From assembly GCF_000515395.1 (NCBI RefSeq), contig NZ_KI911782.1, forward strand, positions 5,362,070 to 5,426,069: DNA of 64,000 bases, in the 5' to 3' direction. The DNA is from Jiangella gansuensis DSM 44835 (lineage in GTDB: Bacteria > Actinomycetota > Actinomycetes > Jiangellales > Jiangellaceae). The notes under the pieces were generated by a model. The model was not told where the DNA came from. It saw nothing but the letters and a program-made list of their open reading frames with translations, and searched no databases. Below are positions 43,773-52,523 of the stretch, in pieces (position 1 is the stretch's first letter; every line of letters begins with the position of its first letter). The translations under genes and the position numbers were made by a program.

Positions 43773-45209
43773 TCAGCCCCAGACGAGCGCGTTGCCGGGG
43801 TCCTCCAGCAGTGCGGCGAGATCAGCCAGGAACCGCGACCCCTGCTCGCCGTCCACCAGCCGGTGATCGAAGGACAGCCCCAGGGTGGTGACCCAGCGCG
43901 GCTTGACCTTGTCCTTGTGGACCCATGGCTGCTTGCGGATGGCACCGAACGCGACGATGGCGGCCTCGCCCGGCGGCAGGATCGGCGTGCCGGTGTCGAT
44001 GCCGAAGACGCCGACGTTGGTGATGGAGATGGTGCCGCCGAGCATGTCCTCCGGCGGTGTCTTTCCCTCCCGTGCCGTCGCCGCCAACTGGTTGATGGCG
44101 ACGGCCAGTTCGCGCAGCGAGAGCCGATGGGCATCCTTCACCTTGGGCACGACGAGCCCGCGTGGGGTCGCCGCCGCGATGCCGAGGTTGACGTACCGCT
44201 GCATCACGATCTCCCCGGCGACGTCGTCCCAGCGGGCGTTGACGTCCGGCGTGCGGCGTGCCGCGATGCACACCGCCTTGGCCAGCACCGCCAGCGGCGA
44301 CAGCTTGACCTCGCGGAACTCCCGCGAGTCGCGCAGCCGCTCGACGAGCTTCACCGTGCGGGTGACGTCGACGGTGACGAACTCGGTGACGTGCGGCGCG
44401 GTGAACGCCGACGTCGTGACCGCCTGGGCGGTCGCCTTGCGAACCGAGCGGATGGCGACCCGCTCCTCCCGCGGCAGCCCGTCCCAGCCGGTCCCGGACG
44501 GGGCCACGGGCGCGGTGGCCGGTTCGGCGACGGCACCAGCCGCGGCCGCCTGGACGTCGTCGCGGGTGACGGTGCCGTTCGGCCCGGTCGGCGTGACGGT
44601 GGTGAGATCGACGCCGAGGTCCTTGGCGAGCTTGCGCACCGGCGGCTTGGCCAGCACGACCGGCGACGGCGGTTCCACGGGCGCGACGGGCTCCGGCGGA
44701 GCGGCCTGAGCGGGCGGCGCGGGCGGCGGCGCCTCGACGGTCGCCGAGCCGTTCGCGGCCGGCGCCGCGGTGGCCGCGGAGGCCGGCGCCTTGCGCTGGC
44801 GACGCCGGGCTGCCGTCGTCCGCGGTCCGTAGCCGACGAGGACCGCCTGCCGCTCCGGCGGAGCTTCCGCCGGGGCGTCCGAGGGTGCGGGAGGTGTGGG
44901 TACCAGGTCCTGCGTCGGGCCACCGACCCGGCCCGCGCTACCCGGCGCGGGAGGTGAGCCGGCCCCGTCGCCGGTCCGGACGGCGATGATCGGGGACCCG
45001 ACGTCGACCGTGACGCCCTCCTCGACCAGCAGGGTCTCGACCACGCCCGCGAACGGGGACGGCAACTCGACCAGCGACTTCGCGGTCTCGATCTCGACGA
45101 GGACGTCGTTGACCTTGACCTCGTCGCCCGGCTTGACCCTCCAGGAGACGATCTCGGCCTCGGTCAGCCCTTCGCCGACGTCGGGCAGGTTGAAGTGCGA
45201 CACGCTCAT
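43773..45209 (-). CDS. bkdC: branched-chain 2-oxo acid dehydrogenase E2 (dihydrolipoamide acyltransferase)
   Basis: 478 residues. One N-terminal lipoyl domain (about 4-80) with the lipoylated Lys in EIETAKSLVELP (K44), an Ala/Pro-rich linker, a peripheral subunit-binding domain (VRKLAKDLGVDLTTV, TGPNGTVTRDDV, about 205-245) and the acyltransferase domain (about 255-478) with the active-site LSFDHRLVDGEQGSRF. It transfers acyl groups from E1 to CoA in the BCKDH complex. Last of three genes; 9 bp separate it from E1 beta. The E3 gene is not here and is presumably shared. Confidence 0.92.
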   Translation of the reverse strand: MSVSHFNLPDVGEGLTEAEIVSWRVKPGDEVKVNDVLVEIETAKSLVELPSPFAGVVETLLVEEGVTVDVGSPIIAVRTGDGAGSPPAPGSAGRVGGPTQDLVPTPPAPSDAPAEAPPERQAVLVGYGPRTTAARRRQRKAPASAATAAPAANGSATVEAPPPAPPAQAAPPEPVAPVEPPSPVVLAKPPVRKLAKDLGVDLTTVTPTGPNGTVTRDDVQAAAAGAVAEPATAPVAPSGTGWDGLPREERVAIRSVRKATAQAVTTSAFTAPHVTEFVTVDVTRTVKLVERLRDSREFREVKLSPLAVLAKAVCIAARRTPDVNARWDDVAGEIVMQRYVNLGIAAATPRGLVVPKVKDAHRLSLRELAVAINQLAATAREGKTPPEDMLGGTISITNVGVFGIDTGTPILPPGEAAIVAFGAIRKQPWVHKDKVKPRWVTTLGLSFDHRLVDGEQGSRFLADLAALLEDPGNALVWG

Positions 45210-45218
45210 GCCGGCCCC

Positions 45219-46253
45219 CTAGAACGTGAACGTGCGGTCGACGGCATCGAGCACGCGGTCCAGATCGGGCAGGTACTCCTCCTCCACCCGCGCCGGCGGG
45301 TAGGGCGTGTCGTAGCCGGTGACCCGCTGGACCGGGGCCTCGAGGGAGTAGAAGCACTCCTCGGTGACCCGGGCGGCCACTTCGGCGCCGATACCCAGGG
45401 TGCGCTGCGCCTCGTGCACCACGACCAGCCGGCCGGTGCGCCGGACCGACTCGTACACGGAGGTGAGGTCCAGCGGCGACAGCGTGCGTAGGTCGATGAC
45501 CTCGAGCGACCGGCCGTCCTCGGTGGCCGCCGTGGCGGCGTCCAGGCAGGTCTTGACCATCGGGCCGTACGCGGCCACCGTCGCGTCGGTGCCGGGCCGC
45601 ACCACCCGGGCGGCCTCCAGCGGCAGGTCTGGCGACCCGTCGACGTCGACCTCGGCCTTCTCGTAGTAGCGGCGTTTGGGCTCCAGGAACACCACCGGGT
45701 CGTCCAGGTCGATGGCCTGCTGGATCATCCAGTACGCATCGAGCGGGTTGGAGCAGGTGACGACCTTCAACCCCGGAGTGTGGGCGAAATACGCCTCCGG
45801 GCTCTCACTGTGGTGCTCGACGGCGCCGATGCTGCCGCCGTAGGGAATGCGGATGACGATGGGCATCCGCAACCGGCCGCCGGAGCGGAAGTGCATCTTC
45901 GCGACCTGGCTGACGATCTGGTCGAACGCCGGCATGACGAAGCCGTCGAACTGGATCTCGCACACCGGCCGGTAGCCCCGCAGCGCGAGGCCGACGGCGG
46001 TGCCGACGATGCCGGACTCGGCCAGCGGGGTGTCGATGACGCGGTCCTCGCCGAAGTCCTTCTGCAGCCCGTCGGTGACCCGGAAGACGCCGCCGAGCTT
46101 GCCGACGTCCTCACCCATGACGAGGACCTTGTCGTTGTTCTCCAGCGACCGCCGCAGCCCGGCGTTGATGGCCTTGACGAGGTTGAGGGTGGCCGGAGCG
46201 GACGCCCCGGCGTTCTGCCCGCCCGTGGCGGCGTGGGTTCCGGTCTGCGTCAT
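45219..46253 (-). CDS. bkdB: branched-chain 2-oxo acid dehydrogenase E1 beta
   Basis: 344 residues. E1 beta pattern: VLVMGEDVGKLGGVFRVTDG, DTPLAESGIVGTAVGLALRG, CEIQFDGFVMPAFDQIVSQVAKMH in parts (EIQFDGFVMPAFDQIVSQ), VIRIPYGG, HHSESPEAYFAHTPGLKVV and, in the C-terminal transketolase domain, VIDLRTLSPLD. The β subunit completes the thiamine diphosphate site with E1 alpha. Its ATG overlaps the E1 alpha stop by 4 bp. Confidence 0.93.
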   Translation of the reverse strand: MTQTGTHAATGGQNAGASAPATLNLVKAINAGLRRSLENNDKVLVMGEDVGKLGGVFRVTDGLQKDFGEDRVIDTPLAESGIVGTAVGLALRGYRPVCEIQFDGFVMPAFDQIVSQVAKMHFRSGGRLRMPIVIRIPYGGSIGAVEHHSESPEAYFAHTPGLKVVTCSNPLDAYWMIQQAIDLDDPVVFLEPKRRYYEKAEVDVDGSPDLPLEAARVVRPGTDATVAAYGPMVKTCLDAATAATEDGRSLEVIDLRTLSPLDLTSVYESVRRTGRLVVVHEAQRTLGIGAEVAARVTEECFYSLEAPVQRVTGYDTPYPPARVEEEYLPDLDRVLDAVDRTFTF

Positions 46254-47437
46254 CGGGCCACCTCCCCGGAGATGCCTGCTCGGGCGTGGGACTCTTCTTC
46301 CCCCACGTCGAACGTGTCGAGGTAAGCCGCCATGGCCTCGCGCTGGGCGACGAGGTCCGGCGTGGGCTCCACGTAGACGTTGTCGAAGATGGAGGTGGGG
46401 GTGGGTTCGGGCAGCTCCCGGCAGGCCGCCCGCAGGTGCACGGCCAGCTCCTCGGCCTCGGCCTCCACAGCGTCGAAGAACGCCTGGTCGGCGAGGTCAC
46501 TGCGGATCATGTACGCCTTCACCCGCTCGATCGGGTCCTTGAGCTTCCAGTGCTCCAGGTCGGCGTTGAGGCGGTACCGGGTGGGATCGTCGGTGGTGGT
46601 GTGCGCGCCCATGCGGTAGGTGAACGCCTCGACCAGCGTGGGGCCCTCGCCGTCGCGGGCCCGCTGCAGCGCCTCTCGCGTCACGGCCAGGCAGGCGAGC
46701 ACGTCGTTGCCGTCCACGCGGACACCGGGGAAGCCGAACCCGCCGGCGCGCCGGTACAGCGGCACCCGGGTCTGCCGCTCCAGCGGCTCGGAAATGGCCC
46801 ACTGGTTGTTCTGGCAGAAGAAGACGACCGGGGCGTTGGTGACGCTGGCCCAGATGAACGACTCGTTGACGTCGCCCTGGCTGCTGGCGCCGTCGCCGAA
46901 ATACGCGATGACGGCGGCGTCGCGGTCGGGGTCGCCGGTGCCGATGGCGCCGTCACGCTGGATGCCCATGGCGTACCCGGTGGCGTGCAGGGTCTGCGCG
47001 CCGACGACGATCGTGTACAGGTGGAAGCCGGTCTCCCGCGGGTCCCATTCGCCCTGGTCGACGCCGCGGAACAGGGCCAGCAGGCGCAGCGGGTCGACGC
47101 CGCGGCACTGCGCCACGCCGTGCTCGCGGTAGGTCGGGAAGACGTGATCCTGCTGGCGTAGCGCCCGCGCCGAGCCGACCTGGGCGGCCTCCTGGCCCAG
47201 GAGGCTGGCCCACAGCCCCAGCTCACCCTGCCGCTGCAGCGCGACCGCCTCGCTGTCGACGCGGCGGGTCAGCACCAGGTCGCGGTACATCTGCTGGACG
47301 GCGACAGCGTCAACGTCACTGATCAGCGCGTCGTAGTGGTCGTGCGGAACGCGTTGCCCTTCCGGCGTGAGCAGCTGGACGAGCTCGGGTTCGGGCGGAA
47401 CTGCCCCGGCCGGGTCGGCCACCGTCTCGACAGTCAT
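46250..47437 (-). CDS. bkdA: branched-chain 2-oxo acid dehydrogenase E1 alpha
   Basis: 395 residues. The thiamine-diphosphate motif GDG-N(n)-NN is seen as YFGDGASSQGDVNESFIW ... FFCQNNQWAIS (about 173-206); E1 alpha regions GLWASLLGQEAAQVGSA, FPTYREHG and the phosphorylation-loop-like YRMGAHTTTDDPTRYR are present. It decarboxylates branched-chain keto acids from Val, Leu and Ile, giving acyl-CoA primers for branched fatty acids. First gene of bkdABC; AAGGAG precedes the ATG. Length and N-terminal extension match actinobacterial BkdA rather than PdhA. Confidence 0.93.
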   Translation of the reverse strand: MTVETVADPAGAVPPEPELVQLLTPEGQRVPHDHYDALISDVDAVAVQQMYRDLVLTRRVDSEAVALQRQGELGLWASLLGQEAAQVGSARALRQQDHVFPTYREHGVAQCRGVDPLRLLALFRGVDQGEWDPRETGFHLYTIVVGAQTLHATGYAMGIQRDGAIGTGDPDRDAAVIAYFGDGASSQGDVNESFIWASVTNAPVVFFCQNNQWAISEPLERQTRVPLYRRAGGFGFPGVRVDGNDVLACLAVTREALQRARDGEGPTLVEAFTYRMGAHTTTDDPTRYRLNADLEHWKLKDPIERVKAYMIRSDLADQAFFDAVEAEAEELAVHLRAACRELPEPTPTSIFDNVYVEPTPDLVAQREAMAAYLDTFDVGEEESHARAGISGEVAR

Positions 47438-47778
47438 GGGTCTCCTTCACGTCGTGGGCGGCGCAGGGTTGCCGCGCGAGCCCGTGTCTCGTGACCGTCT
47501 CGACGGGGAGGGGAGCTACGGGTGGGTTCCCGCTCCTCGTCGTGACGCCGTCCGTGACCTCCGTCACGACCGTTCTACCGCACACGGTACCCAGAACGCG
47601 GTCGGCGCGGGCACCCCGGCGGCAGAGGCTCTGCCGGCAGCTTCTGTCAGCCTGCCCGGTGGGCTGCCTCGGGGGCGTCGTCGATTCAGACAAAGTTCAC
47701 CAGCGCAACGCTGCACCGACCGCACAAGTCGTCTGTCGTCCGACTAATCCCTAGGTCGTCCGAGCATCATCGCCATAC
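47438..47778. other. bkd promoter region, no gene
   Basis: Long 5' region of the bkd operon. It holds one clear inverted repeat (47539-47570) and otherwise no gene on either strand; the short open frames here have no codon-position pattern or ribosome-binding site I can support. Confidence 0.5.
47539..47570. promoter_or_regulatory. inverted repeat upstream of bkdA
   Basis: GTCGTGACG and CGTCACGAC are perfect 9-bp arms with a 14-bp spacer that also contains GTGAC, so three GTGAC/GTCAC half-sites occur within 32 bp, about 100 bp before bkdA. This suggests a binding site for a dimeric regulator; which one is unknown. Confidence 0.45.
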
Positions 47779-47850
47779 ACGGAGAACTCCCGCTCCACCA
47801 GGCAAGCATTCCTGGTGAAGCGGGAGCACCCCAACGCCACGTGATCATTT
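47779..47850 (-). repeat. dispersed palindromic element, copy 4
   Basis: On the minus strand it begins AAATGATCACGTGG, continues GGGGTGCTCCCGCTTC, has the core CACCAGGAATGCTTGCCTGG and ends GGAGCGGGAGTTCTCC. It lies 9 bp past the stop of the surface-protein gene, where it could act as its terminator. Confidence 0.88.
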
Positions 47851-47859
47851 ACGACGAGG

Positions 47860-49116
47860 TCAGGCGACGAACCTCCGGCGCAGCAGGAAGGCCGCCGCAC
47901 CCATGAGCGCCACGCCCATCGCGACCAGCAGGGCCGGCGAAGCACCGGTGTCCGGCAGGTTCTCCCCCGGCTCGGTCGGCGTCGGCGACGGGGTGTCGCT
48001 CGGCGTCGGCGAGTCGGTGGGGGTGGGCGTCTCCGACGGCGACGGGGTGTCGGTCGGCGTGGGCGTCTCGGTCGGCGTCGGCGTCTCGGTCGGCGTCGGC
48101 GTGTCGGTCGGCGTCGGGGTCGGCGTCTCCGTCGGCGTCGGGGCGACGGTCCAGTCGACCGTGCCCTCGACCGTCAGCTCCGTCTTCGCCGACTGCGCGA
48201 GGATCAGCGACTGGGTCCGGATCTCCTCGGTGGACCCGACGAAGAGCCGCCCGACGTTCAGGTACGCCTCGGCCCGCAGGTGGACCGTGCCCGAACCCTC
48301 CTCGGCCTCGGCCGGGACGTCGACACCGAACGTGGCGCCGTCGCCCACCTGCGCGGGCAGCGCCGCGCCGTCGGCGTCGACCAGCTCGACGCCCTCGGGC
48401 AGCTCGGCCGTGACGTCCACCGTCTCGGCGGTGGTGGTGACGGTGAACGGCCCGATGACGCTGCCGGCCTCACCCGTCAGCGACCCGGGCTCCAGCGCCA
48501 GGGCCGGCGCCGGCTGCTCGCCGATGCCGACGTTGTCGTCGCCGGTCAGGTACTCGTACAGAGCCCGGACGTCGGCGTCGGTGGCGGCGTTCTGGTTGGT
48601 GAAGTCGTCCAGGTTCGGCTGCGCCGCGTCGCTGTAGGACCAGACGGCCGCCTGGGTGGCGGTGATGGCTTCCCGGACCGACAGCCCGTCGTTGAACTCG
48701 ACGTCGCCGGCCAGCGCGGACTCGATCTCCTCGACCGGCACCACGGGGTACGAGTGCTGCAGCACCCAGAGGATGTGGTCGGCGTTCTCGGTGAACGGCG
48801 CGTCGGGCTCGGGGTATGCGTCCCAGGGCACCTCGGTCATCCCGCTGTCGTCGTTGATCGGGACGTCGATCTCGACGCAGTAGGTCTTCAGCTCGGCCCC
48901 GTCGTCGGCGAGCAGGCCGAGCAGGATGGCATTGACGGTGCCACCGCCGGCCCGGTTGACCGTGTAGCCGGGGACGTTGCCTTCGGGGTGGATCTCCGCC
49001 TTCGCCTCGGCGTCGGCGACGTCGAAGGCCACGGCGGTGGTGGGTGTGAGAATCGCCGCCCCGGCTATGACGGCGAGGCCGGCGCCGAGTCGCAGTCTGC
49101 GGACATGCGTGGGCAT
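47860..49116 (-). CDS. LPXTG surface protein with thioester (TQXA) domain
   Basis: 418 residues from ATG 49116 (GAAGGAG upstream). Signal peptide 1-30; thioester domain about 35-205 with Cys80 in LKTYCVEIDV and Gln155 in ITATQAAVWSYSD, the pair expected to form an internal Cys-Gln thioester; a beta domain about 215-335; a Pro/Thr/Ser-Glu/Asp repeat stalk (about 336-385, PTPTETPTPT units, coded by GGCGTCGGCGTC-type DNA repeats); the sortase motif LPDTG at about 387-391, a hydrophobic helix and RRR tail. Thioester adhesins bind host or surface amines covalently; here a soil-surface or cell-cell role is a guess. No sortase gene is nearby. Confidence 0.9.
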   Translation of the reverse strand: MPTHVRRLRLGAGLAVIAGAAILTPTTAVAFDVADAEAKAEIHPEGNVPGYTVNRAGGGTVNAILLGLLADDGAELKTYCVEIDVPINDDSGMTEVPWDAYPEPDAPFTENADHILWVLQHSYPVVPVEEIESALAGDVEFNDGLSVREAITATQAAVWSYSDAAQPNLDDFTNQNAATDADVRALYEYLTGDDNVGIGEQPAPALALEPGSLTGEAGSVIGPFTVTTTAETVDVTAELPEGVELVDADGAALPAQVGDGATFGVDVPAEAEEGSGTVHLRAEAYLNVGRLFVGSTEEIRTQSLILAQSAKTELTVEGTVDWTVAPTPTETPTPTPTDTPTPTETPTPTETPTPTDTPSPSETPTPTDSPTPSDTPSPTPTEPGENLPDTGASPALLVAMGVALMGAAAFLLRRRFVA

Positions 49117-49326
49117 GGAACTCCTTCGTGGATTCAGCAAATGCGAGCGCCCACCAGCTCGCGTGCCTGCCGGCAGGCGCATTCCCCCGAACCGGGGGAT
49201 CGTAGCGGTGATCAACATGAAACGGAAGACTTGTCGTTTATTCGGGCAAGTCGGTCACCGGATGCCCGCCGCCGGGTTGTGACTGGCCCTGTGCAGGCAC
49301 CGTCATGTCGCATAGGGTCTTGACCC

Positions 49327-50124
49327 GTGCCTGACTTCGATGAAGCGTCGGCGACCCGCCAGCAAGCCCCCGGCCTGCACGCCGTGGACATCGACGGGAC
49401 CTGGGCCGTCGGCGACGTACCGAACGGCGGCTACCTGCTCGCCCTCATCCTGAGGGCGGCGCTCAGCGAGTCGACACACCCCCACCCGGTCAGCACCAAC
49501 GCCCACTTCGTCACGCCACCGACTGCCGGCCCGGCCGAGGTCCACGTCGACGTCGTGCGCACCGGCCGCACCATCGAGACCCTGCGGGCGCGGCTGGTTC
49601 AGGACGGCGAGTCCCGCGTCGAGGCCACCATCACCACCAGCACGCTGTCACGGACCTCTCCGGTCGAGTGGGTCGGCCCGCCGCCGGAGCCGGTGGCACC
49701 CATCGACGAGTGCATCCCCGCCGTGGTGGACCTTCCCGACGGCACCCACGTCGGCCTCCTGGAGCACGTCGACCTGCGACTTGACCCGCAGACGCTGGGT
49801 TGGTTCTCCGGCCGCCCAGCGGGCCAGCTGTCCATGCGCGGCCATGTCCGCCTCGCCGACGGCACCCAGCCGGACCCGGTGGTCCTGGCGCTCGCGGTCG
49901 ACTCGCTGCCGCCGACGGTGTTCGGCCTGGGCCGGCTGGGCTGGGCGCCGACCGTGCAGCTGACCGTGCTGACCCGCAGCCTGCCGGCGCCGGGCTGGCT
50001 CACGGTGCACCTGCGCGGCCGGCTGGTCCGCGACGGCTGGTTCGACGAAGAGGCCGAGGTGTACGACGCCGACGGCTCCCTCGTCGCCCAGTCGCGCCAG
50101 CTGGCCCGCATCCGCGTCACCTGA
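49327..50124 (+). CDS. acyl-CoA thioesterase (TesB/4HBT_3-like)
   Basis: 265 residues, double hot-dog protein: first half VPNGGYLLALILRAALSES, HPVSTNAHFVTPPTAGPAEV, RLVQDGESRVEATIT; second half GWFSGRPAGQLSMRGHVRLA, LALAVDSLPPTVFGLG, LRGRLVRDGWFDEEAEVYDADGSLVAQSRQLAR in parts (WFDEEAEVYDADGSLVAQSR). This matches actinobacterial TesB-like thioesterases that hydrolyse acyl-CoA. TAGGGT, a TANNNT -10 box at 49313-49318, ends 8 bp before the GTG, so the mRNA is probably leaderless. It is divergent from the surface-protein gene and converges on mntH. Confidence 0.87.
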   Translation: MPDFDEASATRQQAPGLHAVDIDGTWAVGDVPNGGYLLALILRAALSESTHPHPVSTNAHFVTPPTAGPAEVHVDVVRTGRTIETLRARLVQDGESRVEATITTSTLSRTSPVEWVGPPPEPVAPIDECIPAVVDLPDGTHVGLLEHVDLRLDPQTLGWFSGRPAGQLSMRGHVRLADGTQPDPVVLALAVDSLPPTVFGLGRLGWAPTVQLTVLTRSLPAPGWLTVHLRGRLVRDGWFDEEAEVYDADGSLVAQSRQLARIRVT

Positions 50125-50142
50125 CGCCGCCACCCCGCCCCC

Positions 50143-50212
50143 AAATGATCACGTCCACCATGGGTGTGTTCGCCGCACCACCCATGCTTGCCTGGTGCAG
50201 CGGGAGAACGCC
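50143..50212 (+). repeat. dispersed palindromic element, copy 5
   Basis: Begins AAATGATCACGTCC, continues CATGGGTGTGTTCGCCG, has core CACCACCCATGCTTGCCTGGTG and ends CAGCGGGAGAACGCC. It lies between the convergent thioesterase and mntH genes, 18 bp after the thioesterase stop. Confidence 0.88.
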
Positions 50213-50239
50213 CCGCCCCGGACGGATGGCCGCGCACCC

Positions 50240-51502
50240 CTAGCCGGCGATCGTCAGCACCAGCAGCGCCACGTTCAGCGTCACCACCACCACGCTGACC
50301 AGCACCGCGAGCGTCGTCGTCAGCCGGGAGTTCGCCCACCGTCCCATCACCGACGGCCGCGACGTCACCACCACCAGCGGGATGATCGCGAACGGGATGC
50401 CGAAGGACAGCACCACCTGCGACAGCACCAGCAGCCAGGTCGGCTCCGCACCGGTGGTCAGGATCGCCACGGCCGGCGTCAGGGTGATCAACCGGCGCAG
50501 CAGCAGCGGGATGCGCCGCAGGAGCAGGCCTTCCATGATCACCGCTCCCGCGTAACAGCCGACCGACGTCGACGCGAGCCCCGAGACGAGCAAGCCGACC
50601 GCGAACAGCCCGCCGACGGCGACGCCAAGCCCGGACTCCACCGCCTCATGCGCGCCGGCGATGGTGTCTGTGCCGTCCTCGCCCCGCAACGACGCCGCCG
50701 CGACCAGCAGCAGCGCGATGTTGACACCGCCGGCCACCACCATCGCGACACCGACATCGACGCGTGTCGCGGTCAGCAACCGGCCGATCCGGCCGGGCTC
50801 GGGACGGGTACCGAAGCGGTCCCGGGCCAACGCCGAATGCAGATAGACGACGTGCGGCATGACGGTCGCGCCGAACATGCCGGCCGCGAGCAGGACGGTC
50901 TCGGTGCCCTCGAACCGCGGCACCATGCCGCCGGCCACCCCGGCCGGATCGGGCGGCTGCACGACCAGTCCGGCAACGAACCCCACAGCGATGACCAGCA
51001 ACGCGGTGGTGATCACCCGTTCGAACGCCCGCTGCCCCCCGCCGTCCTGGACGGTCAGGACCGCCATGGAGATGACGCCGGTGATGATGCCGCCGAGCGG
51101 CAACGGGATGCCGAACAGCAGGTTCAGCGCGATGGCACCGCCAACCACCTCGGCGATGTCGGTGGCCATGGCGACGACCTCGGCCTGCAGCCAATAGGCG
51201 ATGCGGCCGCCGCGCGGCATCCGGTCGCGCAACACCTGCGGCAGCGACGCCCCGGTGACCACGCCGAGCTTGGCCGAGAGGTACTGCACCAGCCCGGCCA
51301 TCGCGGTGGCCATGACCAGCACCCACACCAGCAGGTAGCCGTAGCCGGCGCCCGCGGACAGGTTGGTGGCGACGTTGCCCGGATCGACGTATGCGACCGC
51401 GGCCACGAAAGCCGGGCCCAGCAGGCCCAACCCTGCACCGGGCAGCCGGGCTGGCGGCGCGCCGGCCGAATCCGGCCGCCGCCGGCGCACCCGCACGTAC
51501 AT
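50240..51502 (-). CDS. mntH: Nramp-family Mn2+/divalent metal transporter
   Basis: 420 residues, about 11 transmembrane helices. The first-helix metal motif is AYVDPGNVATN (D40, N43) and the sixth-helix motif GATVMPHVVYLHS (Met-Pro-His), both needed for Mn2+/Fe2+ binding in proton-coupled Nramp carriers; a C-terminal helical pair ends the protein. The ATG at 51502 follows TAGGAGA. The start lies only 8 bp after the nrdB stop on the same strand, so it is probably co-transcribed with nrdAB. Since NrdB has class Ic (Mn/Fe) features, manganese supply to the reductase is the inferred role. No MntR box was seen. Confidence 0.93.
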   Translation of the reverse strand: MYVRVRRRRPDSAGAPPARLPGAGLGLLGPAFVAAVAYVDPGNVATNLSAGAGYGYLLVWVLVMATAMAGLVQYLSAKLGVVTGASLPQVLRDRMPRGGRIAYWLQAEVVAMATDIAEVVGGAIALNLLFGIPLPLGGIITGVISMAVLTVQDGGGQRAFERVITTALLVIAVGFVAGLVVQPPDPAGVAGGMVPRFEGTETVLLAAGMFGATVMPHVVYLHSALARDRFGTRPEPGRIGRLLTATRVDVGVAMVVAGGVNIALLLVAAASLRGEDGTDTIAGAHEAVESGLGVAVGGLFAVGLLVSGLASTSVGCYAGAVIMEGLLLRRIPLLLRRLITLTPAVAILTTGAEPTWLLVLSQVVLSFGIPFAIIPLVVVTSRPSVMGRWANSRLTTTLAVLVSVVVVTLNVALLVLTIAG

Positions 51503-51510
51503 GCCGTCTC

Positions 51511-52503
51511 CTACCCTCCGCCGGCCCGAGCGTCGACCTCGTAGCTGGTGTTGATGGACTCGAAGAAGTTCACCAACTGCAGCGTGTCGTTCGCGGTCGC
51601 CATCCACTTCGCTGGATTGGCGACACGATAGTGCGGCTCGAACCCGAGCTCCTCCAGCCGCCGGTCCGCGAGGTACTTGACGTACTGGTTGATGTAGTCG
51701 GCGTTCATGCCCAGGATGCCGGTGGGCAGCAGGTCACGGTTGTACAGCTCCTCCATCGCTACCCCGTCGAGGATCATCTGCCGGATCTCGTCGGCGAACT
51801 CCGGCGTCTGCAGCTCGGGATTCTCGTCCAGCACCGTCAGGATGAGGTTGATGCCGAACTTGAGGTGCAGGCTCTCGTCGCGCACGATCCAGTCGACCAG
51901 CGACGCGAAGTTGCGCAGCAGGTTCCGCTGCCGGAAGCTCAGCGCCACCATGAACCCGCTGTAGAACCAGATGCCCTCCAGCACGATGTTGTAGGCCACG
52001 AGGTTGCGGACGAAGTCACGCTTGCCTTCCAGCGTGGTGACGTCGAGGGTCTGCTCGGACATCCGCTTGATGTAGCGGACCTCGAACTCCTCCTTGGCCA
52101 CCATGGACGGCACCGTGGTGTGCGCCTCGTAGGCCCGGGCGCGGTCGATCGGGAACGTCTCCAGCACGTACTCGAAGGCCATCACGTGGTTGGCCTCCTC
52201 CCACATCTGCTTGGCGAGGTACAGATGCGCCTCGGCCGCGTTGAGGTAGGGGTACACGCCGAACGCCAGTGCCTTGTTGACCAGCAGCTCGTTGGGGTTG
52301 AAGTAGCTCATGAGGAACGTCAGCGCGTGCCGTTCCTCGTCGGTCATCCGCTTGAAGTCGGCCATGTCCTCGCCGAGCTGGACCTCGTGCGGGAACCACG
52401 TGTTGGCGACGGCCTGGTTGTACAGCTCGTAGGCCCACGGGTAGCGGACCGGCTTGAGCAGGAGGCCCTCCTGGATGCCGGTGCCGAGAATCGTCGAGTT
52501 CAT
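51511..52503 (-). CDS. nrdB: ribonucleotide reductase beta subunit, class Ic-like (Phe in place of radical Tyr)
   Basis: 330 residues. The ferritin-like metal ligands are in place: E72 (NPNELL), E103 and H106 (WEEANH), E176 (IVLEGIWF), E210 and H213 (RDESLHLKF). The position four after H106, Tyr122 in E. coli R2, is Phe here (HVMAF, F110), and the first ligand, Asp84 in E. coli, is Glu. Both changes are hallmarks of class Ic R2 proteins such as that of Chlamydia, which use a Mn/Fe cofactor instead of a tyrosyl radical. A C-terminal Tyr for radical transfer remains (NTSYEVD). ATG 52503 follows AGGAGAA. It lies between nrdA and mntH. Confidence 0.93.
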   Translation of the reverse strand: MNSTILGTGIQEGLLLKPVRYPWAYELYNQAVANTWFPHEVQLGEDMADFKRMTDEERHALTFLMSYFNPNELLVNKALAFGVYPYLNAAEAHLYLAKQMWEEANHVMAFEYVLETFPIDRARAYEAHTTVPSMVAKEEFEVRYIKRMSEQTLDVTTLEGKRDFVRNLVAYNIVLEGIWFYSGFMVALSFRQRNLLRNFASLVDWIVRDESLHLKFGINLILTVLDENPELQTPEFADEIRQMILDGVAMEELYNRDLLPTGILGMNADYINQYVKYLADRRLEELGFEPHYRVANPAKWMATANDTLQLVNFFESINTSYEVDARAGGG

Positions 52504-52523
52504 CGGGGCGTTCTCCTCTCCGG

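Noticed and set aside
43773-47437. pyruvate dehydrogenase instead of branched-chain complex
   Set aside because: The alpha subunit's N-terminal extension and the three-gene order match actinobacterial bkdABC better, and actinobacteria typically use AceE for pyruvate; still not proven by sequence alone.
47970-48150. short direct repeats resembling an array
   Set aside because: They are the coding repeats for the Pro/Thr stalk of the LPXTG protein.
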